Positions 36,655-46,673 are shown, numbered from the stretch's first letter. The stretch is DNA of 64,000 nucleotides from Oleispira sp036960605 (GCA_036960605.1 JBALXI010000002.1:233063-297062); one strand, 5' to 3'. Notes: a model not told the origin generated them from the sequence alone. Numbers and translations are program-made.

Positions 36655-37860
36655 ATGAGTCAGTGGATTACCGTTTTAGGAGCAACAGGCTCAATCGGTA
36701 GCAGTACCCTAGATGTTATTCGTCGTCACCCGACCCGTTATCGTGTTTATGCGCTAACGGGCTTTTCTCGTATTCAAGAACTGGTTGCCGCCGCGACTGA
36801 GTTTTCTGCTAAATATATTGTGGTGCCCACCGCCAGCGCTGCTGCTGAAGCCGAAGCATTTTTTAAGCAAACTAAATCTGATACTTTTAATTCAAGCTGC
36901 TCAGTACTGGTTGGTGAAGATGCGTTAGCCGATGTGGCTTCAGCAAAAGATGTTGACATGGTAATGGCATCAATCGTCGGTGCTGCAGGTTTATTGCCGA
37001 CTTTGGCGGCCGCTAAAGCGGGCAAGCGAGTCTTATTAGCGAATAAAGAAGCTTTGGTGATGGCGGGTCCATTATTCATGCAGGCGATTCGTGATAATAA
37101 TGCGCTGCTTTTACCGATTGATAGCGAACATAATGCTATTTTTCAAAGCTTGCCAGAAAATTATCGAGGTGATTTCTCGCAGCATGGCATCGAGAAGATC
37201 TTATTAACCGCTTCCGGTGGACCCTTTCGAAATAAAACCAAAGCAGAATTAAGCGATGTCACGCCTGCACAAGCGGTTGCTCATCCTAATTGGTCAATGG
37301 GCGCTAAAATTTCTGTTGATTCTGCGACCTTGATGAATAAAGGATTGGAATTGATTGAGGCGTGTTTCTTATTCAATTGCCGAGCCGATCAAATACAAGT
37401 GGTGGTTCATCCACAAAGCGTTATCCATTCAATGGTACAGTATAGCGACGGTTCAGTGATCGCGGAACTAGGGCAGCCTGATATGCGTACGCCGATTGCG
37501 TACGGTATGGCGTGGCCAGAGCGTATTGATGCTGGGGTTAAGCATCTTGATTTGTTTGAAATTGCTCAGCTTGATTTTGTCGCCCCTGATCATGATACCT
37601 TTCCTTGTTTAAATTTAGCCAAAGATGCTTTTGAACGCGGAGGTATTTTTCCTGCGGTCTTAAATGCGGCCAACGAAATTGCAGTGGCGGCATTTTTAGC
37701 GGAACAAATTAGCTTTTTGGCTATCCCAGAGTTAATTGAAAAAGTTATTCAGGCTTGTCCTGAGCAAGATGTAACCTGTTTAGAAGATGTATTAGCAGCA
37801 GATCGTTGGGCCAGAGAGCTTGCCAATACATTATTACCTTCTTACTTATTGGATCGCTAA
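36655..37860 (+). CDS. dxr: 1-deoxy-D-xylulose 5-phosphate reductoisomerase
   Basis: Dxr (IspC) converts DXP to methylerythritol phosphate with NADPH in the MEP isoprenoid pathway. The 401-residue protein has the N-terminal NADPH motif VLGATGSIGSSTLDVI, LLANKEALVMAGPLF, LPIDSEHNAIFQ (metal-binding Asp and Glu), LLTASGGPFR, HPNWSMGAKISVDSATLMNKGLE (written here in two parts in the protein) and the C-terminal helical domain. The start is 45 bases after cdsA. The adjacent uppS and cdsA give this block its lipid-precursor theme. Confidence 0.97.
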   Translation: MSQWITVLGATGSIGSSTLDVIRRHPTRYRVYALTGFSRIQELVAAATEFSAKYIVVPTASAAAEAEAFFKQTKSDTFNSSCSVLVGEDALADVASAKDVDMVMASIVGAAGLLPTLAAAKAGKRVLLANKEALVMAGPLFMQAIRDNNALLLPIDSEHNAIFQSLPENYRGDFSQHGIEKILLTASGGPFRNKTKAELSDVTPAQAVAHPNWSMGAKISVDSATLMNKGLELIEACFLFNCRADQIQVVVHPQSVIHSMVQYSDGSVIAELGQPDMRTPIAYGMAWPERIDAGVKHLDLFEIAQLDFVAPDHDTFPCLNLAKDAFERGGIFPAVLNAANEIAVAAFLAEQISFLAIPELIEKVIQACPEQDVTCLEDVLAADRWARELANTLLPSYLLDR

Positions 37861-37870
37861 CAATACGATT

Positions 37871-39235
37871 ATGAGCACCTTATTATCTTTTATTTTAGCC
37901 ATTAGTATTCTCGTTGTGATTCATGAATTTGGTCACTTCTGGGTTGCCCGACGTTGTGGGGTTAAAGTGTTACGATTTTCTGTTGGTTTTGGAAAACCAC
38001 TGTGGTCGTATACCGATAAACTCGGCACCGAGTTTTCAATTGCCCCTATTCCATTGGGTGGCTACGTGAAAATGCTGGACCAGCGCGAAGGTGAGGTAAA
38101 GCCAGAAGAGTTACATCAAGCGTTTAATCAGAAAACAGTTTGGCAGCGTATAGCGATTGCTAGCGCAGGACCGATCGCGAATTTCATTTTTGCGATTCTG
38201 GCTTATTGGTCGCTATTTATGATGGGCGTATCGGGCTTAGTACCCGTATTAGGTCAGGTCGAAGAAAATACGCCGGCTTATGAGCAAGGATTACAGAGCG
38301 GTGATCGCATTGTGGCGATTGCTGATGTCACTGTGGATAGTTTTCAGGAAGTCTCTTGGCAGTTAATTTCTTACATCGGTGAAACGGGTCAACTACCTGT
38401 AACAGTGGAAAATGATAATCGCGTTCAGCGTAATATTATTTTCCCCCTCGATCGCTGGTTAAGTGATCAAGAAGCACCCGATCCGATGAAAGCTTTGGGC
38501 TTCCAGCCTAGGCAGTTAGCCATCGAAGCGATTATTGGCCAGGTCGTCGAAGGCGGAGCTGCGGCTAAAGCTGGACTTATCGCTGGCGATAAAGTTGTTA
38601 CCATCATTAGCGCTGAGACCCTGGTTGAAGTAACTGATTGGCGTGACTGGGTGGCGGTTGTTCGGGCTAACCCTGAAAATGTTTTGGATTTATTGATTGA
38701 GCGTGATGGCAATGAAATTGCTATTCAACTGACGCCAGCAACAAAAAAAATTGAAGATGGAAAGACGATTGGTTATGTAGGTGCTGGCATAGACCCTTCT
38801 GCTATTCCTGCAGTGCCGAGTGGTTGGGTTGCGGAAACTAAGTTGGGTCCTATTGATTCATTAGTTCAAGCCACTATCAAAACGCAACAATTGATTACTT
38901 TTACTTTAGATTCACTGTGGAAGATGATTTTAGGTGATCTTTCAGTGAAGAACTTGAGTGGACCGATTACGATTGCTAAAGTAGCGGACTCTTCAGTGAG
39001 TAATGGTTTGCAGGCCTTTATTGGCTTTTTAGCGTTATTGAGTGTTTCACTCGGTGTATTAAATCTATTGCCCATCCCAGTATTGGATGGCGGCCATATT
39101 GTGTTTTATGGCATAGAGGCAGTTCGAGGAAAGGCATTGTCTGAACGAACTCAGATAATGGCTGTACAAGTTGGCATGGCACTGTTGATGAGTCTCATGG
39201 TTATCGCTTTTTATAATGACATCAGCCGCTTATAG
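37871..39235 (+). CDS. rseP: Intramembrane site-2 zinc protease RseP
   Basis: RseP cuts anti-sigma RseA in the membrane to release sigma-E and also clears cut signal peptides. From ATG 37871 the protein is 454 residues, matching the E. coli 450. An in-frame ATG at 37820 would overlap dxr by 41 bases and precede the membrane helix with unusual sequence. The zinc motif HEFGH opens the first membrane helix, two PDZ-like regions follow (about 115-190 and 205-285), and LNLLPIPVLDGGH gives the third metal ligand. The gap to dxr is ten bases. It is followed by bamA. Confidence 0.96.
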   Translation: MSTLLSFILAISILVVIHEFGHFWVARRCGVKVLRFSVGFGKPLWSYTDKLGTEFSIAPIPLGGYVKMLDQREGEVKPEELHQAFNQKTVWQRIAIASAGPIANFIFAILAYWSLFMMGVSGLVPVLGQVEENTPAYEQGLQSGDRIVAIADVTVDSFQEVSWQLISYIGETGQLPVTVENDNRVQRNIIFPLDRWLSDQEAPDPMKALGFQPRQLAIEAIIGQVVEGGAAAKAGLIAGDKVVTIISAETLVEVTDWRDWVAVVRANPENVLDLLIERDGNEIAIQLTPATKKIEDGKTIGYVGAGIDPSAIPAVPSGWVAETKLGPIDSLVQATIKTQQLITFTLDSLWKMILGDLSVKNLSGPITIAKVADSSVSNGLQAFIGFLALLSVSLGVLNLLPIPVLDGGHIVFYGIEAVRGKALSERTQIMAVQVGMALLMSLMVIAFYNDISRL

Positions 39236-39291
39236 TTCTGTGTTATACAGATAGTAAATTATAGTGGCCTAATTTTGGAATTGAATCGCAT

Positions 39292-41850
39292 ATGCGAGTT
39301 TTGTTTTTAGCATGTATTTTGACAGTCTTTAGTCATTTAGCGGCTGCAGAGTCTTTTGTCGTGAGTGATATTCGCGTTGAAGGTTTGCAGCGGATTTCGG
39401 CTGGAACGGTTTTTGAAGCCTTTTCGATTAACGTCGGTGATAGCGTTGATAGCCAGCGTCTAACGACCGCGTCAAAGCGGTTATTTAAGACCGCGCTATT
39501 TAATGACATTTCATTGCAGCGTGATGGCAATGTATTGATTGTTCAGGTGGTTGAACTGCCTACGATTACTCAATTGGAAATTAAAGGCAATCAAGCGATT
39601 ACCAGTGATGCTCTTAAAGATGGCTTAAAGCAATCTGGCTTAGCTGAGGGCTTGGTTTTTAAGCGCTCAACGTTAGAGAGAATCTCTCTTGAGCTAGAGC
39701 GTCAGTACGTTGCTCAAGGACGTTACGATGCCAATATTAAAACGGAAGTCACCGCACTACCGCGTAACCGCGTAGGTTTAGTTATTCAAGTAGACGAAGG
39801 CACTGTCGCTTCGATTCAGCACGTTAATGTGATCGGTAACTCAGCTTTTAGTGATGAGGAACTGCTTAAAACCTTCCAGCTGCAAACCAGTAACTTTTGG
39901 TCTTGGTATGCTAGCGATGATAAATACGCACGTGAAAAACTATCGGGCGATTTAGAGACCCTACGCTCTTTTTATCTGAACCGTGGTTATATTCGTTTTA
40001 ACATTGAATCGACCCAAGTATCTGTATCGCCGAATAAGAAAGGCGTCTATATCACAATCAATGTCACCGAAGGCGATATCTATAAGGTACGAGAGCTGAA
40101 GCTCGCGGGCGATTTAGTTTTACCTGAAGAAGAGCTAGAACGCTTTTATATTATTAAAGAAGAAGATATTTTTTCACGTCAAAAAGTGACGCTGAGTAGT
40201 GATTTGATGATTAAGCGTTTGGGTAACGACGGTTATACGTTTGCCAAGGTTGATGGCATTCCTAAAATTGATGATGAAACCAAAGAAGTGGATATTACTT
40301 TCTTTGTTGAGCCGGGTAAGCGCACCTACGTTCGTCGTATAAACTTTGCTGGTAACGAAAGTACGTTAGATGAAGTATTACGCCGAGAAATGTTACAAAT
40401 GGAAGGTGGCTGGGCGTCGACAGAAAAGATTGAAGCCGGTAAGAAACGTTTGAATCAATTAGGTTTCTTTAAAGGCGTTAATGTTGAAACGCCTGCTGTT
40501 GCGGGTGCTGATGATCTAATTGACGTCAACTATAGTGTTGAAGAGCAACTCAGTGGCAGTTTGAACTTCAATGTCGGTTACGCCGGTGATAGCGGTTTTA
40601 TCGTGGGTACCAGTATTAGCCAAAATAACTTTTTAGGTACGGGTAACCGTATGTCTTTGGCACTGCAAAAAAATAGTACGGTGCAGTCGTATAACTTTTC
40701 TTTTCAAGACCCTTATTACACGATTGACGGTGTAAGTCGTGGTTTTAACATGTTTTATAGGAAAACTGATTTTTCTAATCAGTCATTTACCAGTGATTAC
40801 CAAACCAATACTTTGGGTGGTAATGTTTCTTTTGGTTATCCGATTAGTAATCGTGAGCGTTTATCATTCACCTTGGGCGCTTCTCAAACGGATATGTTCG
40901 AAGGGACAACTGTTCCCGCTGAAATTACCGATTTTATTGCCGATCAGGGTGATCACTTTCGTGAATACTCTCTCGGTTCTAGTTGGAAATGGTCGAACTT
41001 AAACCGTGGCCTGTTTCCAACAGCGGGTGCTCAGCAGAGTTTGTCGTTTGATCTCGCCATACCTGGCAGTGATTTAACCTATTATAAATTGGGCTATAAA
41101 GCAGATTATTACATCGCGTTAAATCTTGACTGGTCTCTTCGTTTTCGTACAGAGCTAGGGTATGGCGATGGTTTTGGTGAGCTAAATCAATTACCTTTCT
41201 TCAAGAACTTCCGAGCTGGCGGTGTGGGCTCAGTACGAGGGTATCGTACCAGTTCTTTAGGGCCACAAGGTTTACCTGAATACAATTTAGTCGATCTAGT
41301 TGAGACTGATAGCAATGGCAATCCTATATTCGAAACCGATAATCTGGGCCGCCCTATCGTTGAAGATGGTTCCCCAACCAATATTTATTATAAAAATGCC
41401 GACGGAGATGTTGTGCGTGCGGTTAATTCTTCCGGCTATGCACCGATTTATTCAACCGCCTCTAATGGCTCAATTGAACAAGCCCCTGCTTATGTAGAAA
41501 GTGCGACGGCTTTGGGTGGTAATATTCTGGTTGAAGGTAGTACGGAATTAATTTTCCCATTCCCCTTCGTTGAAGATCGTAGCTCATTACGCAGCGTTTT
41601 CTTTTTAGATGCGGGTAATGTGTTTACTGATCAATGTTATAAGCCGAATGATAGTGAAGTACCGAGTTTTGATACTCACCCATTCTGCCAAGAAGGAATT
41701 GATTTTACTAAACTGCGTCTGAGTACTGGCGTTGGAGTAACATGGGTGACGGCAATTGGACCGTTGACGTTTACTTATTCGTTCCCATTAAATAATGAGA
41801 AAGATGATCGTACCGAAGGGTTTGAGTTTTCTCTTGGGCAAGTATTTTAA
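39292..41850 (+). CDS. bamA: Outer-membrane protein assembly factor BamA
   Basis: BamA inserts beta-barrel proteins into the outer membrane. The 852-residue protein has a signal peptide (MRVLFLACILTVFSHLAAA), five POTRA domains (about 22-420) and a C-terminal 16-strand barrel. The loop-6 motif appears as GSVRGYRTSSLGPQ, where the family usually has VRGF. Loop 6 is followed by an insertion of about 65 residues rich in Asn, Asp, Ser and Gly (near 41275-41510), which makes the protein about 40 residues longer than E. coli BamA. The final strand ends in FEFSLGQVF with a terminal aromatic. It precedes skp in the usual order. Confidence 0.97.
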   Translation: MRVLFLACILTVFSHLAAAESFVVSDIRVEGLQRISAGTVFEAFSINVGDSVDSQRLTTASKRLFKTALFNDISLQRDGNVLIVQVVELPTITQLEIKGNQAITSDALKDGLKQSGLAEGLVFKRSTLERISLELERQYVAQGRYDANIKTEVTALPRNRVGLVIQVDEGTVASIQHVNVIGNSAFSDEELLKTFQLQTSNFWSWYASDDKYAREKLSGDLETLRSFYLNRGYIRFNIESTQVSVSPNKKGVYITINVTEGDIYKVRELKLAGDLVLPEEELERFYIIKEEDIFSRQKVTLSSDLMIKRLGNDGYTFAKVDGIPKIDDETKEVDITFFVEPGKRTYVRRINFAGNESTLDEVLRREMLQMEGGWASTEKIEAGKKRLNQLGFFKGVNVETPAVAGADDLIDVNYSVEEQLSGSLNFNVGYAGDSGFIVGTSISQNNFLGTGNRMSLALQKNSTVQSYNFSFQDPYYTIDGVSRGFNMFYRKTDFSNQSFTSDYQTNTLGGNVSFGYPISNRERLSFTLGASQTDMFEGTTVPAEITDFIADQGDHFREYSLGSSWKWSNLNRGLFPTAGAQQSLSFDLAIPGSDLTYYKLGYKADYYIALNLDWSLRFRTELGYGDGFGELNQLPFFKNFRAGGVGSVRGYRTSSLGPQGLPEYNLVDLVETDSNGNPIFETDNLGRPIVEDGSPTNIYYKNADGDVVRAVNSSGYAPIYSTASNGSIEQAPAYVESATALGGNILVEGSTELIFPFPFVEDRSSLRSVFFLDAGNVFTDQCYKPNDSEVPSFDTHPFCQEGIDFTKLRLSTGVGVTWVTAIGPLTFTYSFPLNNEKDDRTEGFEFSLGQVF

Positions 41851-41913
41851 GACAGATTTTTAATACCAGATTTTTAAACTAACTATATTAATAATAACTA
41901 GGAAGATAATATT

Positions 41914-42405
41914 ATGCGTTTTTTACAAATAGCTCTATTGGCCATGACTGCAAGTTTTGCGCAGGCAGAAATGAAAATTGCCGTTGTTGATATGCAACGT
42001 GCGGTATTGGCATCGGATGAAGCTAAAGCGGCCGTAGAGAAGTTTCGTGCGGATAAGCAAGGTGACATTGATACTATTACTAAGCTAGAAACTGAGCTGA
42101 AGGGCATTCAAGACAAAATCGCTAAAGATGGCGATGTTATGAGTGAAGATGAGCATCGTAAGCTAAAAAATAGCTTCGAAGAAAAAGCGACAACGTATAA
42201 ATTTCACCGTCAAAATATGCAAAAAGCTGAGCAGCAAGAGTTACAGCGTCTTGCAAAAGAAATGGAGCCAAAGATGCAAAAAGCACTGAAGGCTATTATC
42301 GATGAGAAAAAGTATGACTTGGTAGTCCGCCCTGAAATGGTTATTTATAACGGACCAGGCACTGACATTACTAAATTATTGCTTGAGCAATTAAATACAA
42401 AATAA
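41914..42405 (+). CDS. skp: Periplasmic chaperone Skp/OmpH
   Basis: Skp is a trimeric periplasmic holdase for unfolded outer-membrane proteins. The 163-residue protein starts with a signal peptide MRFLQIALLAMTASFAQA and then has the family AEMKIAVVDMQRAV opening, long Lys/Glu-rich helical arms (about 40-130) and a closing beta strand YDLVVRPEMVIYNGPGTDIT. ATG 41914 follows AGGAAG by about eight bases. It lies between bamA and lpxD, the conserved order. Confidence 0.95.
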   Translation: MRFLQIALLAMTASFAQAEMKIAVVDMQRAVLASDEAKAAVEKFRADKQGDIDTITKLETELKGIQDKIAKDGDVMSEDEHRKLKNSFEEKATTYKFHRQNMQKAEQQELQRLAKEMEPKMQKALKAIIDEKKYDLVVRPEMVIYNGPGTDITKLLLEQLNTK

Positions 42406-42471
42406 TCAAAGCACTGATGAAAGTACAGATGAGAGCAACCGACTCTGTACTTAGAGCAGAATAAAAGGCTA

Positions 42472-43515
42472 ATGAATACCATGACACTACGATCTATCTC
42501 TTTAGCAGACATTGCTGAAAAAATTGGCGCTACTCTAGTCACTAGTTTGGGAGCCAAAGATGATCAAATATCGGTGTCGGGTATTGCCACTTTAGAGTTA
42601 GCTCATGCTAATGAGGTTACATTTTTAGCCAATCCGAGTTACCGCAAACAATTAGCGACGACACAGGCCGCTGCCGTTATTCTGCATCCTGATATGCAAG
42701 CAGAATGTCCGGTGTCGGCTTTAGTGATGAATAATCCTTATGTGGGTTTTGCTAGGCTGTCACAATTATTTGATAACCTACCTGCGCAAGCAGCGTTTAT
42801 ACATCCTTCCGCAACGATTGCAGCCACTGCAGATATTGCAGAGGATGCATCGATTGCCGCTAATGTGGTCATTGGTGAGTACGTACACATTGGATCTGGA
42901 ACACGTATCGGTGCTAATAGTGTGATTAGTGATCACTCAATGATTGGCGAGGAATGTGTTTTACACGCTAATGTTGTGATGTATCACGATGTCGTTATAG
43001 GCAACGACTGTATCCTTCACTCAGGCTGCGTAATAGGTGCTGATGGTTTTGGCTTTGCGCCAGATTCTGGTAAGTGGATCAAAATAGCTCAACTCGGTGG
43101 TGTGCGTATTGGCAATCAAGTTGAAATTGGTGCAAATACCACGATTGATCGCGGTGCATTGGGAAATACTCAAATTGGCAACGGTGTAAAACTCGATGAT
43201 CAAATTATGATTGCTCATAATGTGGTGATTGGGGATCATTGTGCGATTGCTGGAACTTCGGGTATAGCAGGCAGTACCACACTCGGTAGAAATTGTACCA
43301 TTGCCGGTGGTGTTGGCATAGTTGGGCATATAGACATAACCGACGGTGTTCATATTACGGGCATGACGCTTGTTTCAAAATCGATTAAAGAAGCGGGTGT
43401 TTATTCATCGGGCACTGCAATGATGCCGGCGAATGAATGGCGAAAAAGCGCGACGCGTTTCCGTCAGCTGGATGATATGGCTAGACGATTAAAAAAATTA
43501 GAAAAGAACCAATAG
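42472..43515 (+). CDS. lpxD: UDP-3-O-(3-hydroxyacyl)glucosamine N-acyltransferase
   Basis: LpxD adds the second hydroxyacyl chain to lipid A's glucosamine precursor. The 347-residue protein has the N-terminal uridine-binding domain (LADIAEKIGA to VTFLANPSYRKQL), a left-handed beta helix of hexapeptide repeats (about 100-310), the catalytic His region GADGFGFAPDSG and IAHNVVIGDHCAIAG, and a final coiled-coil arm. Two in-frame ATGs, 42472 and 42481, are possible. fabZ follows at once. Confidence 0.96.
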   Translation: MNTMTLRSISLADIAEKIGATLVTSLGAKDDQISVSGIATLELAHANEVTFLANPSYRKQLATTQAAAVILHPDMQAECPVSALVMNNPYVGFARLSQLFDNLPAQAAFIHPSATIAATADIAEDASIAANVVIGEYVHIGSGTRIGANSVISDHSMIGEECVLHANVVMYHDVVIGNDCILHSGCVIGADGFGFAPDSGKWIKIAQLGGVRIGNQVEIGANTTIDRGALGNTQIGNGVKLDDQIMIAHNVVIGDHCAIAGTSGIAGSTTLGRNCTIAGGVGIVGHIDITDGVHITGMTLVSKSIKEAGVYSSGTAMMPANEWRKSATRFRQLDDMARRLKKLEKNQ

Positions 43516-43524
43516 GTGACCTTG

Positions 43525-43980
43525 ATGACCGCTTTGGATGTGCAAGCTATTAAAGAATTACTCCCTCACCGCTATCCATTTTTAATGGTTGATAGGGTGA
43601 ACTCGATCGACATTGATGGACCGAGTGCTGGCAGTATAAAAGCCCTTAAAAACGTTACTATTAATGAAGAGTTCTTTAACGGACATTTTCCTCAGCACCC
43701 GATTATGCCGGGTGTATTAATCGTTGAGTCGATGGCGCAAGTGGCAGGGATATTGGGTTTGCACATGCTTGGTGATAAACGTACGGCAAAAACAAGTTAT
43801 TACTTTGCCGGTGCTGATCATGTTCGTTTCAAAAAACCTGTAGTACCAGGTGACCAGTTAAATTTAGAAGCAGAATACGTTAATAGTAAACGCGGGATTT
43901 GGAAGTTTTCCTGCCGCGCTCGCGTTGATGGTGATGTTGTATGCTGCGCTGAAATAACCTGTGCAGAGAAGGATATATAA
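43525..43980 (+). CDS. fabZ: (3R)-hydroxyacyl-ACP dehydratase FabZ
   Basis: FabZ dehydrates hydroxyacyl-ACP in fatty acid elongation. I prefer ATG 43525, with AGGTG six bases ahead, over GTG 43516 overlapping the lpxD stop; the protein is then 151 residues, in the family range. The hot-dog fold shows LLPHRYPFLMVDRV with the catalytic His and HFPQHPIMPGVLIVESMAQV with the Glu. It sits inside the lipid A block, so it competes with LpxA for the same hydroxyacyl-ACP. Confidence 0.96.
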   Translation: MTALDVQAIKELLPHRYPFLMVDRVNSIDIDGPSAGSIKALKNVTINEEFFNGHFPQHPIMPGVLIVESMAQVAGILGLHMLGDKRTAKTSYYFAGADHVRFKKPVVPGDQLNLEAEYVNSKRGIWKFSCRARVDGDVVCCAEITCAEKDI

Positions 43981-43982
43981 AA

Positions 43983-44753
43983 ATGATTGATCCCAGAGCT
44001 GTAATCGACCCTAGCGCAATAATTGCTGAAGGCGTAGAAATTGGCCCTTGGTCCATGGTTGGACCCGGTGTAGAAATCGGCGAAGGAACTGTAATTGGCC
44101 CGCATGTTATTATTAAAGGGCCAACCAAGATTGGAAAGAATAATAAAATCTTTCAATTTTCATCGATTGGTGAAGAATGCCAAGATAAAAAATACGCTGA
44201 TGAGCCAACAGAGTTAATTATTGGCGATAATAATATTATTCGTGAAGCGTGTACTTTTCATCGTGGTACGACGCAAGATAATAGCCTGACTCAGGTCGGC
44301 AGCAATAATTTGTTTATGGTGAATGTGCATATCGCTCATGATGTGATGCTGGGTGATAACTGTATTTTAGCCAACGATACTAATGTAGCAGGTCACGTAC
44401 ATGTGGGGGATTACGTTATTTTAGGTGGCGCTACACAAGTACATCAGTTTTGTAAAATAGGCAGTCACGCCATGTCTGGAGCGGGCTCGGTTGTTTTAAA
44501 AGATATTCCTGCTTATGTCATTTGTAATGGCTATCCGGTTGAACCGCATGGCATTAATATTGAAGGTTTGAAACGCCGTGGCTTTGAGAAAGCGTCGATT
44601 CAATTATTACGCAAAGCTTATAAAGCACTTTATCGCCAAGCATTAACGCTAGACGAAGCGATAGTTGAAATTAAAGTATTGGCTGCAGAAGATGATGCTG
44701 TGAAAGTATTATTAGAATCGATTGAGCAAGCGACGCGCGGTATTATTCGATAA
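43983..44753 (+). CDS. lpxA: UDP-N-acetylglucosamine O-acyltransferase
   Basis: LpxA performs the first step of lipid A synthesis, moving a 3-hydroxyacyl chain from ACP to UDP-GlcNAc. The 256-residue protein is a beta helix of hexapeptide repeats with the catalytic NVHIAHDVMLGDNC (His in HIAHD) and FHRGT, and a C-terminal helical cap with RGFEKASIQLLRKAYKALY. The start follows fabZ by two bases, and its stop overlaps the lpxB start (TAATG). Confidence 0.97.
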   Translation: MIDPRAVIDPSAIIAEGVEIGPWSMVGPGVEIGEGTVIGPHVIIKGPTKIGKNNKIFQFSSIGEECQDKKYADEPTELIIGDNNIIREACTFHRGTTQDNSLTQVGSNNLFMVNVHIAHDVMLGDNCILANDTNVAGHVHVGDYVILGGATQVHQFCKIGSHAMSGAGSVVLKDIPAYVICNGYPVEPHGINIEGLKRRGFEKASIQLLRKAYKALYRQALTLDEAIVEIKVLAAEDDAVKVLLESIEQATRGIIR

Positions 44754-45937
44754 TGCGTATTGCAATTGTTGTGGGTGAAACCTCAGGAGACATGTTGGGT
44801 ATTGGCTTAATGAAAGCCTTGAAGAAACAATACCCAGATGCGACTTTTGAAGGTATTGGCGGTCCATTAATGGAAGCAGAAGGCTTTCAGTCCTTTGTTC
44901 CTATGGAGCGCCTTGCTGTCATGGGTCTAGTAGAAATATTGGGTCGATTGTTCGAATTACTAAAAGTTCGTAAAAAACTGGTTAAGCACTGGCAGCAGAA
45001 TCCGCCTGATGTCTTTATTGGTATTGATGCTCCTGAGTTTAATACTCAGCTTGAGTACAAGTTAAAAACTTCGGGTATCAAAACAGTTCATTATGTCAGT
45101 CCGTCTGTTTGGGCATGGCGCTCTAAACGTATTCATAAGATAAAAAAATCAGTTGATTTGATGCTGACCTTGTTTCCGTTTGAAGCCAAGTTCTATCAAG
45201 AGCATGATGTCCCTGTGTGTTTTGTCGGTCATAACTTAGCCGATAGCATACCTTTTGAAAATCATGCGGAAGATGCACGACAGGTTTTTCACTTAGATCA
45301 AGCTGAAAAGGTTGTGTGCTTGATGCCTGGGAGTCGTGGTAGCGAAGTAGAAAAACTATGCCCCGTCTTCATTCAAACTGCAGAGCTTGTTTTCGAACAT
45401 AACCCGAATGTTCGTTTTATTTTACCCGCTGCCAATGATGCACGTAAGCAGCAGATAGGGCATTTAATCGATGAGATGAAACCTTCGGTTAAAATTGATG
45501 TGATTGAGGGTAACTCAAAGACCTGCATGCAAGCGGCGGATGTTATTTTACTCGCCTCAGGGACTGCGACTCTTGAAGGTATGTTGCTTAAAAAACCGAT
45601 GATCGTAAGTTATATCTTATCGCCTATTACGGCGATGATTATGCGACGATTGCTGAAACAAAAATTTATTTCGTTACCAAACTTATTAGCGGGGCGTGAA
45701 GTTGTTCCTGAAATTTTACAAGAACAAGTAACCGCAGAGAATCTAGCTAGCGCTGTGAATGAGCGTCTTGAGGATGAAAACTTGATCCATCAGCTGCAAG
45801 AAACCTTCTTATTTATTCACAAACAGTTAAAGCGTGGTGCGAATGAACAAGCGGCTAATGCAGTGATTAATTTACTCAACGATAAAAAAGACATTCTCGA
45901 TGTTGATAATATGCCTGTTCGTTCGGATGATGCCTAA
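44753..45937 (+). CDS. lpxB: Lipid-A-disaccharide synthase
   Basis: LpxB joins UDP-diacylglucosamine and lipid X to form the lipid A disaccharide. The 394-residue GT19 enzyme begins MRIAIVVGETSGDMLG and has VFIGIDAPEFN, HYVSPSVWAW, LMPGSRGSEVEKLCPVF and ASGTATLEGMLLKKPMIVSY. It shares one base with lpxA and one with rnhB (TAATG at both junctions), so all three are coupled. Confidence 0.97.
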   Translation: MRIAIVVGETSGDMLGIGLMKALKKQYPDATFEGIGGPLMEAEGFQSFVPMERLAVMGLVEILGRLFELLKVRKKLVKHWQQNPPDVFIGIDAPEFNTQLEYKLKTSGIKTVHYVSPSVWAWRSKRIHKIKKSVDLMLTLFPFEAKFYQEHDVPVCFVGHNLADSIPFENHAEDARQVFHLDQAEKVVCLMPGSRGSEVEKLCPVFIQTAELVFEHNPNVRFILPAANDARKQQIGHLIDEMKPSVKIDVIEGNSKTCMQAADVILLASGTATLEGMLLKKPMIVSYILSPITAMIMRRLLKQKFISLPNLLAGREVVPEILQEQVTAENLASAVNERLEDENLIHQLQETFLFIHKQLKRGANEQAANAVINLLNDKKDILDVDNMPVRSDDA

Positions 45938-46590
45938 TGTCTGATGCTGATTTGGCAGAAAAATTTAATGTTTTAACGGAAGTCGAAGCCCAGTTAATAG
46001 AGCAGTGTATTGTGTACTGCGGTGTTGATGAAGCGGGTGCGGGTCCGTTGTGTGGTGATGTTGTTGCCGCAGCTGTTATTTTAGATCCTAATAATCCGAT
46101 TGCAGCCTTAAACGATTCTAAAAAGTTGAGTGAAAAAAAGCGTGAAGCTTTATTTCCTGAAATCAAAGAAAAAGCCTTAAGTTATTGTATTGCTCGAGCG
46201 AGTGCAGAAGAAATTGATAATATCAATATTCTTCAAGCCCGAATGTTGGCGATGACTCGCGCTGTTCGTGGGCTGAAACTTCACGGTTTAAAGCAACTGC
46301 CTGAATATGCTCTTATCGACGGTAACCGTTTACCTGAATTAGACATGCCGGGTACGGCGATTGTCAAAGGGGATGCTCTGGTTGCAGCAATCAGTGCAGC
46401 GTCTATTCTAGCGAAAGTACAACGTGACCATGAAATGGTAGCTCTGGATGAAAAATATCCTGGCTATGGTTTGGCCAAGCATAAAGGCTATCCGACTAAA
46501 GCGCATATCGAAGCGCTGGAAAAATTAGGCCCTTGTGAAATCTATCGCAAAACCTTTGGTCCTGTTAAAAGACTGCTAGCAGATAGTTAG
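45937..46590 (+). CDS. rnhB: Ribonuclease HII
   Basis: RNase HII removes ribonucleotides from DNA. The 217-residue protein has the catalytic GVDEAGAGPLCGDVVAAA, NDSKKLSEKKRE, YALIDGN and SILAKVQRDHEM motifs. The N-terminal 25 residues ahead of GVDEAG are less conserved. The stop lies 83 bases before an unrelated oxidoreductase; in most gammaproteobacteria dnaE follows here, but here dnaE is about 35 kb away. Confidence 0.96.
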   Translation: MSDADLAEKFNVLTEVEAQLIEQCIVYCGVDEAGAGPLCGDVVAAAVILDPNNPIAALNDSKKLSEKKREALFPEIKEKALSYCIARASAEEIDNINILQARMLAMTRAVRGLKLHGLKQLPEYALIDGNRLPELDMPGTAIVKGDALVAAISAASILAKVQRDHEMVALDEKYPGYGLAKHKGYPTKAHIEALEKLGPCEIYRKTFGPVKRLLADS

Positions 46591-46673
46591 TCTTTACCCC
46601 TGTAAATTTTAATAATTTAATATCAATAACTCGCTTTAATGGCTCTGCGTCCAGAGCTCAGCTTTAATTTCTA

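Noticed and set aside
43818..44156. Minus-strand open frames opposite fabZ and lpxA
   Set aside because: They overlap two well-conserved genes in other frames.
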